From assembly GCF_000422765.1 (NCBI RefSeq), contig NZ_KE383917.1, positions 32,861 through 96,860 on the forward strand: a stretch of DNA of 64,000 nucleotides. Direction: 5' to 3'. How positions within the stretch are numbered: position 1 is the first letter of the stretch; each line of letters starts with the position of its first letter. Origin of the DNA: Neptunomonas japonica DSM 18939 (GTDB taxonomy: Bacteria; Pseudomonadota; Gammaproteobacteria; Pseudomonadales; Balneatricaceae). Shown in pieces: positions 63,925 to 64,000 of the stretch. Under the pieces are notes generated by a model. The model saw only the letters and a list, made by a program, of their open reading frames with translations, was not told the origin of the DNA and did no database searches. Position numbers and translations under genes: made by a program.

Positions 63925-64000
<76 letters not shown>

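Overview
The window is a 64 kb stretch of chromosome from a gammaproteobacterium, most likely a marine, Oceanospirillaceae-like heterotroph (compare Neptunomonas, Amphritea, Marinobacterium). This placement is inference from gene content: GlrK/QseG/GlrR, type II QueF, TmcA, a fused OlsF, AapJQMP amino-acid uptake, a PA2817-like small protein and an MshQ-like surface protein. There is no insertion sequence, integrase, phage gene, CRISPR array or rRNA. The sequence reads as core chromosome with a few accessory patches.

Layout. 1-2.9 kb: the start of uvrB (leftward, cut by the window edge) and an aspartate aminotransferase. 3.0-9.2 kb: a self-contained tetR-MFP-RND-TolC efflux operon with a promoter, operator and terminator. 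9.2-16.3 kb (leftward): an unknown protein built from two repeats, dcd with a coupled unknown gene, apbC, an LplT-like MFS protein, trmA and an HDOD protein. 16.5-23.2 kb (rightward): metG, then aapJQMP behind a candidate sigma-54 promoter and a leader hairpin. 23.3-27.2 kb: a HopJ-like protein, a SulP transporter, a nucleoside deaminase and a LexA-boxed dinB. 27.3-31.8 kb: olsF behind an array of five PhoB-like half-sites, a membrane DnaJ protein, a lipoprotein, a TetR regulator and an EF-hand protein with a candidate sigma-54 promoter. 31.9-35.3 kb: glrK-qseG-glrR. 35.3-49.2 kb: mostly housekeeping and small conserved genes (ybaK, TPR-methyltransferase, a degenerate GGDEF protein before tmcA, DUF924, LysM-like protein + GST, DUF188, DUF1285, MTHFR-like, dgt-yciH-aspartic protease, a chemoreceptor). 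49.5-54.4 kb: ppiA, and a leftward operon of ABC exporter-queF-nitroreductase-thioesterase. 54.5-58.2 kb (leftward): a three-gene module of periplasmic PstS-like protein, outer-membrane barrel and membrane sensor with degenerate GGDEF. 58.3-64 kb: tRNA-Glu/Gly/Glu with their own promoter, a 5.2 kb MshQ-like multi-lectin surface protein, and another tRNA-Gly ending exactly at the window edge.

How it fits together. Three regulatory circuits can be read from the DNA: phosphate limitation to ornithine-lipid synthesis (Pho-box array before olsF), SOS to DNA polymerase IV (LexA box before dinB), and sigma-54/GlrR to an EF-hand protein next to the glrKR operon. A second sigma-54-like promoter precedes the amino-acid ABC transporter. 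The most system-like unexplained locus is the PstS-like/porin/sensor operon at 54.5-58.2 kb. The most unusual single gene is the MshQ-like protein lying between two tRNA-Gly genes. No wholly new multi-gene defence or metabolic system is evident.
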